Assembly (NCBI GenBank): GCA_964017125.1 | Contig: OZ024902.1 | Coordinates: forward strand, 57,381,693 to 57,445,692 | DNA length: 64,000 nucleotides | Direction of reading: 5' to 3' | Source: Flabesymbios commensalis | Lineage: Eukaryota > Annelida > Polychaeta > Terebellida > Flabelligeridae | Program-made: the position numbers and the translations under genes | The notes under the pieces: model-generated | What the model was told of the DNA's origin: nothing | Database searches by the model: none | The model's input: only the letters and a program-made list of their open reading frames with translations | Shown here: positions 36,901 through 45,155 of the stretch, piece after piece | Numbering within the stretch: the first letter of the stretch is position 1 | Layout: each line of letters starts with the position of its first letter

Positions 36901-39900
36901 TTAAAAATGATTATTACATACTGATTTAGCAAAATGGGACAAGCTTTTTCAGTGGGGCTAGCCCCGGCTAACGCAGGCTAGCCCTGGGCTAGCCCCATGT
37001 TCTCTCCCCACCCCATTTGGGGCTCGCATGTATGCGCCCAAAGTTATAAAATCCTTTAGCCGGGCCGCAATGTGCGTTTTGGTATAAGTTCATATAACTG
37101 GAGCCGCGCTCATATCGCCGGGGCTCAAGCCAATCTAGAGCCTCGGCGAATTGAGTCAACGCCTGTATGTGTTAGTCAGGCGCGCTTCTCGTCTGGTCCA
37201 GTTTCAAGCTCGACCGGTGCGCCGGGCGAGCCTGACTTTCCAGGTGCCTGCTTTTTCATCTTCAGTTAGGTCTATTCCAGTGACCGTAGCTTCATAAAAC
37301 CACCCATTTTCTGAATTTATACACTGAACTGCTTTTCCGATACTAAAGATAATGTCTAAATGCTAAAGGCTAAATGCTAAATGGCTAAGCAGAAATAAAT
37401 GAGGACTGCAACAGGTCTAGATGTATACGCGTACGGACACTCAATTATTGCACGTTTAGATCAACTCAGAGCTGTTCAAATGATGCTGAATGTGGTCAAG
37501 CTGAGCGCGCCCTGTCTTGCCCAGAGCGAGCCTGGCCAGCCCGGCGAGATGACACATGGTTCACAGCATCCATGTTAGCCGCCACACAGTATACTGGGTG
37601 CAAGCCCAAGTAGGATTTGGGCGGGTATATTTTCCTGGCCCGAACCGTGTGGGGGCTCGAGCCCATTTCATGCGCTGGGCGCAACCAATTCTGCGCCTGT
37701 CTCGCCGGGCTTGCGCCCGGGCTAATGACAGGCTGGCCAGCGTTAACGCAGGCCAGCCACTGATGAAAAATCTGTCCCATTTTGTGAAATCAGTACTGTA
37801 CCTGCAGGACACGAAAATTTAAAAGGTGACTCAGATGTGAACACGCAGCCTAACATGTGTCTGCGACAAATGATTGTTCACAACTGAGTCCCGTGACCGG
37901 CAGTACAAAAAAAATGGTGATGGCTCCACCTGGTGACCAAATGGCTGAACGCTACAAAAAGGGTTTTGAACACCCACCTGGTGACCAATGGTCTAATTGC
38001 CTCTTTACATATAGAAATCCATGCATACATATTAATAAACAAAAAGGAAATCTATATTTAGAACTTTATGTGACACATAATGTTTCATTTATTTTGTCCA
38101 TATACGCTGAGATTGTGTTTCACTTTTAGCGCCGTGCCGCTCGCTCGCTCGCTGCTCAGATTGCTAATCGCAACTGTCAGCCATTTCCTGGTCTGTGGTT
38201 GGTCAATCCCTATCATCTCCGTCTGGTGACCATTAATTGCAAATCCAAGCAAAGATATCAGTGCCTAAAAAAATACCCCCCCCCCCCCCACAAACACACA
38301 CCCTTTCACAGGCGTGCACTGATGCATCAATAAAAGAGTGTGACTGTTTACCATAGTAACAACAGTATTCATTTTGCGTTAAAAAAATTATGCAAATGGC
38401 GATACGAGCATGTTTTGTACATCGTACATTTAAAATATATATATTTGTAAATATGATGCAATAGTTAACCAGCATTTTTTGTTTACCGGATGCCTTTGCT
38501 TAACCATATGCTTAGTGTAATTTACAAAAAAATATGTTTGAAAACGTAATTGTCATTTATAATTATATATAACCATCATAAAATAATGAGCAGCAATTGA
38601 GTGGTTGCAATCACAATGTTTTGTTTACATAAGGGGCCTAAGGTACGTAATCAAGCATTGAACCAATGCTGGCAGACCGTCTTAGACATTGCTTCAATGT
38701 ATCGTGTTTGCTGTAAAGTTATAAAATACTACAATTTGTCAATTGGTGTGTGAATTATTTGTTGAAGTGCTGATAAATACTACTCTGACACGACCGACCC
38801 AGCCTTCCGTTCCATTGTGAACGCCTCGGGTCATGTTATGTGGTATACAAGCGGCAAAATCAGCAGTACCTGTCCTGTCGTTATGACGTCATTTCCATTT
38901 GATCAACAAACATGTGACATTCAATTTGATAGCTGGGCGTATGATAGTACAAAGTTACGCCTAATATCACAACAGGTACGATTATGATTGGTTAACATTA
39001 TTTTAAAGGTGATCTATCACCCCTTATATGGTATGAATAATTATGTCCTTATATGGGGTGATTGATCATGTGACCCTTTGAGAGGGTCACATGATAGCCA
39101 ATCACCCCATATAAGGAAACATTGTGCCCCATCTTGTGGCAACTTTGATTAATTTGTCACAAAATTATTCATACCATATAAGGGGTGATATATTACCTTT
39201 AACTTACACAATGTTACGTGAAGCATATAGATATTATACAGTAATGGTTATCAAGTTTATTGTCTGAAACATACTTATATACACATCACATATAATATTA
39301 AATCAGAGAGTGGCGAGTGAATGCACCCAATGTTCGCATTTCTTCCCAGTATATATATTTTTCCGGTGCAATTTGCATAATAGTTTTTGACAATGTAAAG
39401 TAAACAAAATAAAGTCTTCAATGTCCGTTGCAAATAGCCATTTACAATGTCAGTTGACAGTACAGCCTACGTTATGAGTTTCCTTGATCGGTTTAATTTA
39501 TGTTAAAATTAAACATGTTAAGAGAGTGGATGCGACGTGTCCAAATGTAGCCTCAATCTGGTTTTAAAACACACCACTACATTATTTTCTTTGTCCGAAC
39601 ACTACATTCTAAGCCGGGAATGGAGAGTTATTGTTCACCAGGTACAGACCAATTATCATGGTAGGCCTATGGTGCTATAATCAGTCAGGTGTGACCGAAC
39701 TGTTGATTAGAAGGGATCCTCATGAAGATCGTATGTGTTTTAAGTCAGTTAAAACACTCGGAGCTCTACATTCTTGACTGTGGAAAAGGCCGAGGCCTTT
39801 TCCACAGCCAAAAATGTAGAGTTCCTCAGGCTGTTTCCTATATATAATTCACCTTCAGCTATCAAGTGCAGACCAGCGGTTTCCGCGTGTCTGGCCTGAC

Positions 39901-41388
39901 TGACAAGATGGGTCTATTAAACGTAACCCATTCAGCGCACAGATATAATTAAAAAAGTATATGCCCGTAGAACCATATAAGATAATTCAAAATGAAGCAG
40001 AAAGAGCTAGATATATATCGTATTAGCCACCATGAAAAATCTATATGATGTTACCCGTAGCGCATAGGCCTATATCTAAAATTAGTGAATTTGTTTCTAA
40101 GAAGCATAATTACTTGAACAAACTGATACAGTGATAAACTACTTTAAATGTGAGAGATGCAGTTTTATTATTGATTCCTGTCACCATATTTATTCCATTT
40201 TTATTTGTTGATGGCAGTGTAAGATAGCATTGGTGCTTGTTATCACAGGAGTCTGATATCCTTGCCCTGTACGTGCCAAACAGCCAGTGGCATGTGGCGG
40301 ATATATCCATGGAGACCAGTGAATGGGGTACCGTAGCTATCTTCTTCACTACCACATGTCACCTGTTCCTCTCCCGCAAGCCCCTGTACTACACCCTAAA
40401 CGTGTTACTTCCCTGCTTCATGCTGTCATGCCTGGTCATGTTGGTCTTCTCGTTGCCTGCCGATTCTGGGGAGAAGGTGGCTCTTGGGATTACAGTTCTC
40501 CTCGCCTATTCTGTGTTCCAACTGATGATCGCGGACAGCTTCCCCAAGACTTCAGAAAATACACCTGTCATCAGTAAGAAAGCAACAACGCCTGGGGTGA
40601 TATTGCAAATTATTTGTTTCTCTTATGCGGATTACACAATTTTATTTTCATGATGTTTTGGATGACTATTTTGAAATTCGGGATGAACCCTATGGAGGAA
40701 GCTTAGGCCCTACCCTAACAGTAGGGCCCAATATTAGGCTACTGCCATATCACCCTATTGCCTTGTATTGCTTACCAACAATTAATTATCACATTTTCAC
40801 GTAAGAGCCTCATATAGCTTACATAGCATATCAACATATTTGATCAAGTATTTTAAAGATATTGTTTACATATTGAGAAGGTGCTGGTATTTTCCCTTTC
40901 TTTCAGCAATCTATCTCCTATGTGTGATGGGGCTGTCTGCGTTTTCTGTTGGATTTTCTGTCATGGTTCTTGGATTCCATCATCATCATACTAAGGAGAG
41001 ACCACATGCTATGGTGAGATATGTGGTGTACACTTGGCTATCCAGAGCCGTGTGCATGAGTAAACAAATAGAGGAATATACTGCTGAAGACATTAATGCC
41101 ATCAGTAAAGAGCCAGGTCATTTTTATGACACAGTCTTTTCTGTCAAGGAACCTATAATTGACAATAAATCAAACGGTTTCGAACATCATCGACAGGCCT
41201 TTGCCTGGGAATCTGAACATGATCGACGCCAGGCAAATACAATCAAATCAGTGACATCTGCAGACGAAAAGGCATTCAGAGAAGAATGGGTGACAATGGC
41301 GAGAGTTATTGATCGATTCTTATTCATGATCTTTATCATTATAAACGTCCTTGTAACTGTGGCGGTACTGATAGCAATAACGACTTAG
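13795..41388 (+). CDS. Nicotinic acetylcholine receptor-like subunit, complete, 7 exons
   Basis: Pentameric cation-channel subunit (Cys-loop family), plasma membrane. Exons 13795-13918, 15125-15258, 15522-15566, 36433-36542, 38768-38975, 40249-40573 and 40907-41388 total 1428 nt, all with GT/AG borders, joining in frame to 475 residues plus TAG. Order: signal peptide; ligand-binding domain with loop D W103, loop A WRPD at 129-132, Cys-loop C173-C187 (13 residues between), loop B W194; M1 about 253-276; M2 about 282-303, with GEK before the pore helix (cation type) and Leu at 9'; M3 about 317-339; M3-M4 loop with an amphipathic stretch; M4 about 453-473. N-glycosylation sequons lie at N73 and N156. 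Odd points: loop A lacks the usual Tyr (GCTSS where VLYNN is typical) and loop C has a single Cys (C244), no CC pair. So it is probably a non-alpha or orphan subunit. No complete paralogue is visible nearby. Confidence 0.93.
13900..14560 (+). repeat. 62-bp minisatellite starting inside exon 1 and its splice donor
   Basis: About ten units at exact 62-bp spacing (13917, 13979, 14041, 14103, 14165, 14227, 14289). Unit zero is the exon 1 end plus donor (GCATTAGACCCTGGTAATAT). Unit one reads GCATTAAACCCTGGTTAGAT; the middle units read ATGAGATCCTAGTTAGATC. The last units return to GCACTTGACCCTGGTTAG and GCATTAGACACTGGTATG. Each unit therefore carries a GT donor-like copy. Confidence 0.92.
14561..15124. 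other. Rest of intron 1
   Basis: AT-rich intron sequence ending in TTGTTTTCTTATTAG. No other element was recognised. Confidence 0.6.
15125..15258 (+). CDS. Receptor exon 2: start of ligand-binding domain
   Basis: 134 nt, phase 1 in, phase 0 out, donor GATTTG|GTATGT. Codes DRFGMETRLIEDLTTGYHNM, then ARPVLDPSQPINVSIHLNL and ISIEDL. The GYHNMARPV stretch is typical of the N-terminal helix and beta-1 of nAChR subunits. Confidence 0.95.
15522..15566 (+). CDS. Receptor exon 3 (45 nt)
   Basis: Codes DEKNQIIRIFAWRAL between TTTTATCGCAG and GTGAGA. The 45-nt size and DEKNQ content equal the classical third exon of animal nAChR genes. Confidence 0.96.
15817..16049. mobile_element. Foldback MITE with TTA target duplication
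   Basis: Termini GGGGTTTTGTCAAGTTAAAA and TTTTAACTTGACAAAACCCC are perfect inverted repeats, followed inward by AATCCAAAAATC-type arms. TTA flanks at 15814-15816 and 16050-16052 fit a PIF/Harbinger-type 3-bp duplication. It is non-coding. Confidence 0.8.
16350..16880 (+). repeat. Degenerate short repeat, block 1
   Basis: Irregular units of about 18-24 bp around CTCCGTCGCCCTTTAATGC (variants CTCTTCGTCGCCCCTTAACG and others). Open frames here are by-products of the repeat. Confidence 0.75.
17425..17885 (+). repeat. Degenerate short repeat, block 2
   Basis: The same CGTCGCCTTTTAATGCCTC units as 16350-16880, separated by about 540 bp of unrelated sequence. This suggests one array split by an insertion or independent decay. 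Confidence 0.7.
17896..18004. repeat. Palindromic element, copy P4
   Basis: Ends CCCAGTGGGCACGG and TTTACTGGG; core TTGTCCAACGTCGAAGACG then TTGGGCCGGCGTTGTA. The outer parts of the arms pair less well than in other copies. Confidence 0.7.
18005..18816. other. Intron sequence, nothing recognised
   Basis: AT-rich intron sequence up to the target duplication of the SINE at 18817. No coding or repeat signal was seen. Confidence 0.5.
18827..19140 (+). mobile_element. Dimeric tRNA-derived SINE, copy 1
   Basis: Flanked by a perfect 10-bp target duplication TGTTCCCGCC (18817-18826 and 19141-19150). The first tRNA-like head has an A box around TAGTGGTTAGCACC and a B box GGTTCGGTTCC (about 18845-18897). 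A second head begins near 18962 with TGACCGAGAGGTAGCG and ends with B box TTTCGAATCC. A tRNA-unrelated body and a TTTCA-type tail follow. A second copy lies at 56192-56505 on the other strand. Confidence 0.88.
19151..20105. other. Intron sequence, nothing recognised
   Basis: Contains several TAGGCCTA palindromic octamers near 19900-20070 but no gene or clear element. Confidence 0.5.
20106..20480 (+). repeat. About 150-bp direct repeat with GCGGCCATTTTGG motif
   Basis: Two to three diverged units: AATTTGAGCCTATTTGCA recurs near 20236 and 20385; GCGGCCATTTTGGAAAT and GCGGCCATCTTGGAAAT precede each block. ATGCAAATTAG occurs at both ends. Confidence 0.65.
20695..21170 (+). repeat. Concentric inverted repeat, level A left arm
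   Basis: Repeats of TAGTTCAACATTCAA (20708, 20811) and GAACATTCGAATAAGTAACC (about 21003) between GC-rich blocks with GTGGGAGCGGCC. The reverse complement set lies at 31045-31725. It ends in TTGATTGATAGATTG-type sequence matching the CAAT-rich right side. Confidence 0.6.
21725..22010 (+). repeat. Concentric inverted repeat, level B left arm, G-quadruplex prone
   Basis: Alternating ACTAAAACCCCCACA and TGTGGGGGTTTTAGT blocks. GTATGTACTAAAACCCCCAC at the outer edge mirrors GTGGGGGTTTTAGTACATAC at the outer edge of 28790-29222. Confidence 0.85.
22422..22513. repeat. Palindromic element, copy P5
   Basis: Arms CACCCAATGTTAGATGAATG and CATTCATCTAACATGTTGGG around GGGCCAGCGACGTGACGGTG; TTTGCTGGG follows at the right end. 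Related sequence ACAACGTTGGTTTATTG lies just to the left. Confidence 0.7.
22889..23745 (+). repeat. Concentric inverted repeat, level C left arm (AATGGCCGCC satellite)
   Basis: Starts TAGTCCGGCAGCCAAGGGG. CTCGACTGATTATGCATC follows, then several units of about 130-150 bp with AAAATGGCCGCCATGAAATC, AGATAGAGACTTGAT and ATACAATAAAACACATGG. The right arm is at 27255-27635. Relatives lie at 43852-44700, 47990-48300, 49470-49780 and 59683-59945. Confidence 0.85.
23836..24335 (+). repeat. Concentric inverted repeat, level D left arm (one unit)
   Basis: GTCCCAGAGCTAGGGGGGTT at the outer edge, TATGACACAGGCTTTCACAT, TTCAAACATGTTCTAGAACT and ACCCATTTGGAATAA at the inner edge. Each has its reverse complement in 25085-26385. 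Confidence 0.85.
24336..24800. repeat. 63-bp tandem array at the centre of the concentric repeats
   Basis: About seven units with GCTGTGATCACTTCTTCAGT, GGCCAAGATCACTTTTGTAG and GCTGAGATAACTTTTAAAG. The 63-bp period keeps both strands open (21-residue peptide repeats such as ITSSVAKITFVVAE). This is most likely a by-product, since no start context or homology was seen. Confidence 0.85.
25085..26385 (-). repeat. Concentric inverted repeat, level D right arm (three tandem units)
   Basis: Three units about 391 bp apart, marked by ATTCCAAATGGGTT near 25182, 25572 and 25964. The outermost unit ends AACCCCCCTAGCTCTGGGAC (AAACCCCCC in full), mirroring 23836. The left arm has one unit only. Confidence 0.88.
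26386..27254. other. Spacer between arms D and C
   Basis: AT-rich, with a weak inverted repeat TTCTTATTCTTATTTATTAT / AAGAATAAGAATAAG near 26660-26745. No gene was seen. Confidence 0.5.
27255..27635 (-). repeat. Concentric inverted repeat, level C right arm
   Basis: Reverse complement of the 22889 arm: TTTCATGGCGGCCATTTT twice, TGATACCAAAAAAATATAAT, ATGCATAATCAGTCGAG and the end TGGCTGCCGGACTA. Shorter than the left arm (two to three units). Confidence 0.85.
27636..28264. other. Spacer between arms C and B, nothing recognised
   Basis: Mixed-composition intron sequence without coding signal. Confidence 0.5.
28265..28420 (-). mobile_element. Possible tRNA-derived SINE fragment
   Basis: On the minus strand, GCGGGTTCAAAGCCCGC forms a B-box/T-arm-like hairpin followed by TTGGGGCAGGTTTTTCAGAG. 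The A-box side is unclear and no target duplication was found. Confidence 0.4.
28530..28670. repeat. Long hairpin
   Basis: GTGCGATATGGGAAAATACA, TGTTCAATGAATAAGGTG and, in reverse, CACCTTATTCATTGAACGAG and TGTATATTCCCATATCGCAC. The arms are about 60 bp with a short loop at about 28594-28608. It may be a foldback MITE. Confidence 0.75.
28716..28785. repeat. Palindromic element, copy P6
   Basis: ATCCATCGTCTACGACGCTG core with GACCCAATGTTAGATTGATT left and TGGTCCAACATCAACTTAA right; CTTCCCAACTAACAAGAC resembles the usual CCCAGCAAAC end. Confidence 0.6.
28790..29222 (-). repeat. Concentric inverted repeat, level B right arm
   Basis: Three units of about 118-125 bp: TGACCCAATGGCTG, GGGTTGTGGGGGTTTTAGTA, GACATAAGCACAATTACTAA, ACCCACAGTGTACAGTGGAC. 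It ends with a G-rich tract (GGGTTGTGGGTTGTGGGG) with at least four G-runs, able in principle to form a G-quadruplex. Confidence 0.85.
29223..30640. other. Spacer between arms B and A
   Basis: No gene was recognised. It holds a C-run at about 29500-29517 and a G-run at about 30349-30361. Confidence 0.5.
30649..30745. repeat. Palindromic element, copy P7
   Basis: AACACAAAACGTTTTTATAA, CATTGTACGATGTTGGTCC, core AACGTCTTCGACGCTGG, then TCCAACATCGTACAAATG and TTTTAAAAAATTGTGTTTTC. The arms are similar to those of P1. Confidence 0.8.
30768..30945. repeat. AATG and AATC microsatellites
   Basis: (GAAT)n at about 30768-30838 and (CAAT)n at about 30855-30942. Degenerate ATCAAT sequence continues to about 31265. 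Confidence 0.95.
31045..31725 (-). repeat. Concentric inverted repeat, level A right arm
   Basis: TTATTCGAATGTTGAACTAG and AGGAACTGGTTACTTATT recur (about 31345, 31437, 31620, 31658, 31697), the reverse complement of the 20695-21170 motifs, again mixed with a GC-rich block near 31400-31500. Confidence 0.6.
31980..32239. mobile_element. Foldback MITE, TTAA target, family AGGGACTGGCCC, copy 2
   Basis: TTAA at 31980-31983 and 32236-32239; termini AGGGACTGGCCCAGGATAA and CAGCCTGGGCCAGTCCCT. The left half matches 4276-4650 closely; most of the right half is missing between the centre and the terminus. Confidence 0.85.
32240..33442. other. Intron sequence with two worn palindromic elements
   Basis: At about 32910-33005 (CAATTTTGTACGACGCTGG) and about 33090-33165 (CACCATCAGCGACGCTGGGC, preceded by CCCAGATACATTGG) lie fragments of the palindromic family. 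No coding signal was seen. Confidence 0.5.
33443..36413 (+). pseudogene. Decayed LINE (endonuclease end, RT, 3' UTR)
   Basis: Begins inside the endonuclease C-terminus (GSSTIDYLIFDENN, then ESDHCPIKFNI). The region up to RT carries a stop near 33637 and is broken near 33900. An RT piece ending IIHPVH passes directly to YTCFVDFTKAFDY, so the block normally between them (NYRGITL region) is deleted. LLFADDLVFF at about 34317 is followed by a frame change to SAEGLQKQLTALYSYASLW. The C-terminal CTRCELNEIDDEIH zinc-type motif lies near 35215-35260, with another frame change before CSAMNNEREILFDS. The 3' UTR ends in AATAAAATA and (CTGT)4 at 36398-36413. This LINE is unlike the one at 7524 in sequence and tail. 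Confidence 0.88.
36433..36542 (+). CDS. Receptor exon 4 (110 nt)
   Basis: Codes LWLDVYLTWNPEDYAGITEV, then ILDTRTIWRPDVGCTS; donor CCAGCAG|GTAACT, phase 2. The 110-nt size equals the classical nAChR exon 4. WRPD is loop A. Confidence 0.96.
36919..37795. mobile_element. GC-rich foldback element in intron 4
   Basis: Termini TACTGATTTAGCAAAATGGG and CCCATTTTGTGAAATCAGTA are inverted repeats; further in, CAGTGGGGCTAGCC and GGCCAGCCACTG, and GCTAACGCAGGCTAGC against GCCAGCGTTAACGCAGGCC. The interior has GC-rich hairpins (GGGCTAGCCC type) in otherwise AT-rich DNA. Overlapping open frames on both strands come from this composition. Confidence 0.8.
37796..38767. other. Rest of intron 4, with palindromic copy P9
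   Basis: P9 lies at about 38648-38713 (CAAGCATTGAACCAATGCTG, CCGTCTTAGACATTGC, TTCAATGTATCGTGTTTGCTG, the last split by one base at the limit). A direct repeat CACCTGGTGACCAA occurs near 37927 and 37975. A C-run lies at about 38276-38289. Confidence 0.6.
38768..38975 (+). CDS. Receptor exon 5: Cys-loop and loop B
   Basis: 208 nt, acceptor ATTATTTGTTGAAG, donor CAACAG|GTACGA. Codes ADKYYSDTTDPAFRSIVNAS, GHVMWYTSGKISSTC, then PVVMTSFPFDQQTC (disulfide loop of 13 residues) and DIQFDSWAYDSTKLRLISQQ. FPFDQQTC is a Cys-loop signature. Confidence 0.96.
39003..39202. mobile_element. Foldback MITE, TTAA target, family AGGTGAT
   Basis: TTAA at 39003-39006 and 39199-39202; arms AGGTGATCTATCACCCCTTA and TAAGGGGTGATATATTACCT; inner hairpin TGTGACCCTTTGAGAGGGTCACA-type at about 39070-39094 (arms of nine bases). 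It sits in intron 5 of the receptor gene and is non-coding. Confidence 0.88.
39761..39825. repeat. Hairpin in intron 5
   Basis: GAGCTCTACATTCTTGACTG and TGGAAAAGGCC pair with GGCCTTTTCCACAGCC and AAAATGTAGAGTTC around GA. The rest of intron 5 (39203-40248) shows nothing else recognised. Confidence 0.7.
40249..40573 (+). CDS. Receptor exon 6: loop C, M1 and M2
   Basis: 325 nt, acceptor TTGTTATCACAG, donor GTCATCA|GTAAGA. Codes ESDILALYVPNSQWHVADIS, a short loop C with TTTCHLFLSRK, M1 (LYYTLNVLLPCFMLSCLVML), the GEK filter and M2 (VALGITVLLAYSVFQLMIAD). LYYTLN and LPADSGEKVALG are diagnostic of nAChR subunits. Confidence 0.96.
40907..41388 (+). CDS. Receptor exon 7: M3, cytoplasmic loop, M4, stop
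   Basis: 482 nt after acceptor TTTCCCTTTCTTTCAG. M3 is IYLLCVMGLSAFSVGFSVMV, then GFHHHHTKERPHAM, a loop of about 100 residues, the amphipathic DEKAFREEWVTMARVIDRF and M4 (FLFMIFIIINVLVTVAVLIA), ending ITT and TAG. Confidence 0.95.
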
Positions 41389-42850
41389 AAACAACTTATT
41401 GTTCCTGGCGGGGGCCATTTAAGACATACATGTTTAAAACACATTGTAATGTAGAAATTGTGATCATTTTTCATACAATAATATTCAATAATATTTAATA
41501 GAAAGTAGGTCTACTATGTAAATGCAAAGCAAAGCGCTCAAGTCACAGATCATGTACATATAAGTCTACAAATGTTATTGCTATCAAATCAAAGAAATCA
41601 AATTTAAGACCACATTACACAGTCCTAAAACATATGGATTCACCTTGACAATGATATTGATGTCTCTGCTTCTGATACTTTCGGACAATGTTTTCATAAA
41701 TGGTCACTCATTATGAAGTGTTGTATAAAGTATCCTTTATTGCTGATCTATAAAGCTGTCAGAAAGTATATATTTTGACATTCTGTGTGAAAATTATTAG
41801 GACTTGAATCCATCTTCTTAGACCATAGTCAAAATAAGTGATTAGACACATGTATTGGGAGAACTGAAAATACTTTTGGATGATCAACGCTGCTCGAATA
41901 AAAAATAATTTCATCACACCAGGGCCCATTGTATCATGTGTTTATCCCGTTTTTTCGCCTGTGATGTGATATCTGAATGTTTCGGTCTGTTTCTTTTTAA
42001 CTAAAATTACATCACTTGGAAAATCGATTTCATTGTTCAGGTATCACATCACACAGTTTAATAGCTCTGTCGCAGGGAACCATGCTGTAGAAACTGTTTT
42101 TACACATACAAATGCATAGGATGATACCTCGGAATATTTCTCGCAGTACTGACTGGAGTTCGTCTGGTAAATAAGATGGCTATTTTACACTGACGAACGA
42201 ATGGGATCGAAATATTCAATGAAAATTGCTTTCAAAGAGGATATTACAGCGTCATTTAGCTGTTAAGACTTTACAAATATTGTTGTTTAAATGACGCTGA
42301 TCAAAATGGTATATGGTATATAAGTGATTATTTTTTGGTCAATTAGTGTCCACACCTCCTAATAAGTTAATAAACACAACTGCGGCGCTGTGCGCGCATT
42401 GTATCAAGTTACCGCGGGTACAGATAGTATTACGCTGTATTTCGTCAGATTTAGCAATTTAATTTGTCCAGCAGAATTTTATAATTTAATATGGAAATCG
42501 TTTCATACGTTGAGAACGATTTTCTGCGATGTGTTACATTAATCGTATTTACAATGTTATTATAGATTAGAAAAGGGCTGTTAATTTTATCTTTTTTTTG
42601 TATAATATGGAATTACCTGAATTGCTTATTTCGATTTCCCCTTTTCATCTATCTATATATCTATTACCTTTGGTGGCAATATCGTGACATCATCTTGACT
42701 ATGCCCAATTATTTTCAAAATACATAAATGACACTTTATAATACATCGTACAATATCTAGACAGCATTACACACTTCTTCAAACATTCGAATATATTGAA
42801 GGGCAGTACGCTAAACCATAATTATCAGCATATGGGAACGTTGACATTTC
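41389..42850. other. Receptor 3' UTR and downstream sequence
   Basis: A candidate polyadenylation signal AATAAA lies at 41897-41902, about 510 nt after the stop. Beyond it no gene or clear element was seen. Confidence 0.5.
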
Positions 42851-43276
42851 GAATCCAGTGTTGCAGTACATAACCGAACCAAATTAAAATCATGAGCGGT
42901 TATTTTGAATTTGTGCAGATAATAAATTATCTAAAAAAAACAATTTCAAAAGACTCCATAAAAATGTACTACTTGCCCACCACTCAGGTTTAGTCATAGA
43001 TGTCGAAAAATAACACCTTGCATGACTTGTTGTAGATGTTATTTAATGTTGGTAATCTACTATTAGGCCTTGAATCCAGTGTCAACAAGTTGCAGTACAT
43101 AAGCGAACCAAATTAAAATCATGAGCGGCCATTTTAAATGTGTGCAGATAATAAATTATCAAAAAAAAAACAATTTCAAAAGACTCCATAAAAATGTACT
43201 ACTTGCCCACCACTCAGGTTTAGTCATAGATGTCGAAAAATAACACCTTGCATGACTGGTTGTAGATGTTATTTAA
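42851..43276 (+). repeat. 221-bp tandem duplication holding the empty TTAA site
   Basis: Two units with nearly identical CAATTTCAAAAGACTCCATA, CTACTTGCCCACCACTCAGG and TAACACCTTGCATGACT. Unit 1 continues through GTTATTTAATGTTGGTAATC (TTAA 43043-43046). Unit 2 is broken at the same TTAA (43273-43276) by the 7-kb insertion. Confidence 0.9.
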
Positions 43277-43851
43277 GAGTAAATGTCAGAGAAAACCACC
43301 CAAAAATTTGGAATGTGCTATGTCACGGATTTTGATAAAACTTTGTAAATGTGAAGTACATGGGTAGATTACTACTCTAAAAAAATATTAGGTTATGTGA
43401 CCAGGTCGTTGCCATGGTAACCAGCCTTTCATTTTTGAGCCCCCACGGCACCCGCCAGCCCCTAAAAATATGCAAAATAGGCAGTTTTCCGGCCGAATCT
43501 ACTACGGGACAGTTGTTGTTTGAAATACAACTTTTTACATATCGATTTAGGGTGCCATGTCTTCTTTCACCAAAATTTCGATTTTTAGCTCGGGACCCCT
43601 TCTAACTGACACACGGGGTACATGGAGTAAACACCTGTTTGGCACTGTCAACATATCGCGAAATTGACCATTTTAAGTTCCAAATTTCTCCGGTGCGAAC
43701 GCTCGCCGTGTGTTCATTTGTCGATAAAATTCACAATACACATACTGTCTGTCGATTTCAATAAAAAAATCCTGGTCCTTTTTACATTTAAAAGTACGAG
43801 AACCATCAGAAGTAGAGGGGGGATCAGCTGAAAAGCGCACCGTTGCAATAG

Positions 43852-44700
43852 TCCGTCAGTCAAGGGGGGTAACCTTGTTTTGGCTGATATATATTTTTTC
43901 TCGACTGATTATGCATCTCTAGCATCCTAGTGATGATATCTTGGCGGATGTGGGTTTTTTTCAGAGATTTTTTAAAACGCAAAATTTAAAATGGCCGCCA
44001 TGAAATTACTAAAGTTATCATATCTTCCTCAATATTTGAGATAGAGACTTGATTTTTTCACCAAATCATATGTTTTCGGTATCAAGCAATACAATAAAAC
44101 ACATGGAAACTTTATTCGACATCACTTTCGTGCAAAAATTCAAAATGGCCGCCACGCAATCAATAAAGTTATCATATATTCCTCAATATTTCAGATAGAG
44201 ACATGATTTTTGCACCAAATCATATGTTTTCTGTATCAAGGAATACAATAAAAACACATGGAATCTTTATTAGACATTACTATCATGCAAAATTCAAAAT
44301 GACCGCCATGCAATCATTTAAGTTATCATATATTCCTCATTATTTCAGATAGAGGTTTGATTTTGTCACTCAATCATATGTTTTCGGTATCAAGGAATGC
44401 AATAAAACACATGGAAATTTTACCCGACATCACCACCATGCAAAATTCAAAATGACCGCCATGAAATCACAAATTTTATCACAATTATCTTTATCAATAA
44501 TAATTATTGAGATAAGGACGATATTATTTCACAAACCATTTGTTACGATTTTGGAAATACAATAAAACACACGACACCTTTATTTGACATCATTCTGTTG
44601 ATGAAAAATTGTATGTTCGCACCAATTTCTCAATTCCATATTAATGATAGTTACCAATAAAAGTGTCTACTGTCCTCATTATTTCAGATAGAGACTTGAT
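43852..44700 (+). repeat. AATGGCCGCC satellite, left side of the 7-kb element
   Basis: TAGTCCGTCAGTCAAGGGGG and CTCGACTGATTATGCATC, then about five units with AAAATGGCCGCCATGAAA and ATACAATAAAACACATGG. Its mirror copies are at 47990-48285 and 49470-49765. Confidence 0.85.
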
Positions 44701-45155
44701 GTTTGTGGTGTGAAACTCATAGCCCCCCCCCCTCCCACATATCGTCTGGTCCGCCCTTAATCGCAACTGAATGACGGTGGTGCAAGACCAATCTCGACAT
44801 GTGACAGGTTGAGCAACTCCTTCATTGGACGAGGGTAGAATACTAGACTTGGTCCGTAAATATTCGCCACTATGTTTGCATTATATATATATTATGTTGT
44901 ACATAGAATTAGTAGATGACTGATCCAGAGAGGTGGTCTCACCCCCCTCCCCCCCGCTCCTATTAGAAGTTAAATTATACAAACATTTCTTTTATATAAA
45001 AATATTCGATAGGCCTACAATAGTTATTACAAGAATAAGAATAAAAAACATACATGCATATAATGAAATTGATCAGATTAAAATAAGCATATAATTAATT
45101 TGAAATTAAAATAAACATAATTTTTATTATGTTCATTAAAATAAACAACAACACA

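Noticed and set aside
37496-37822. Three overlapping open frames on both strands
   Set aside because: High GC inside the foldback element removes stops by chance; no domain was seen.
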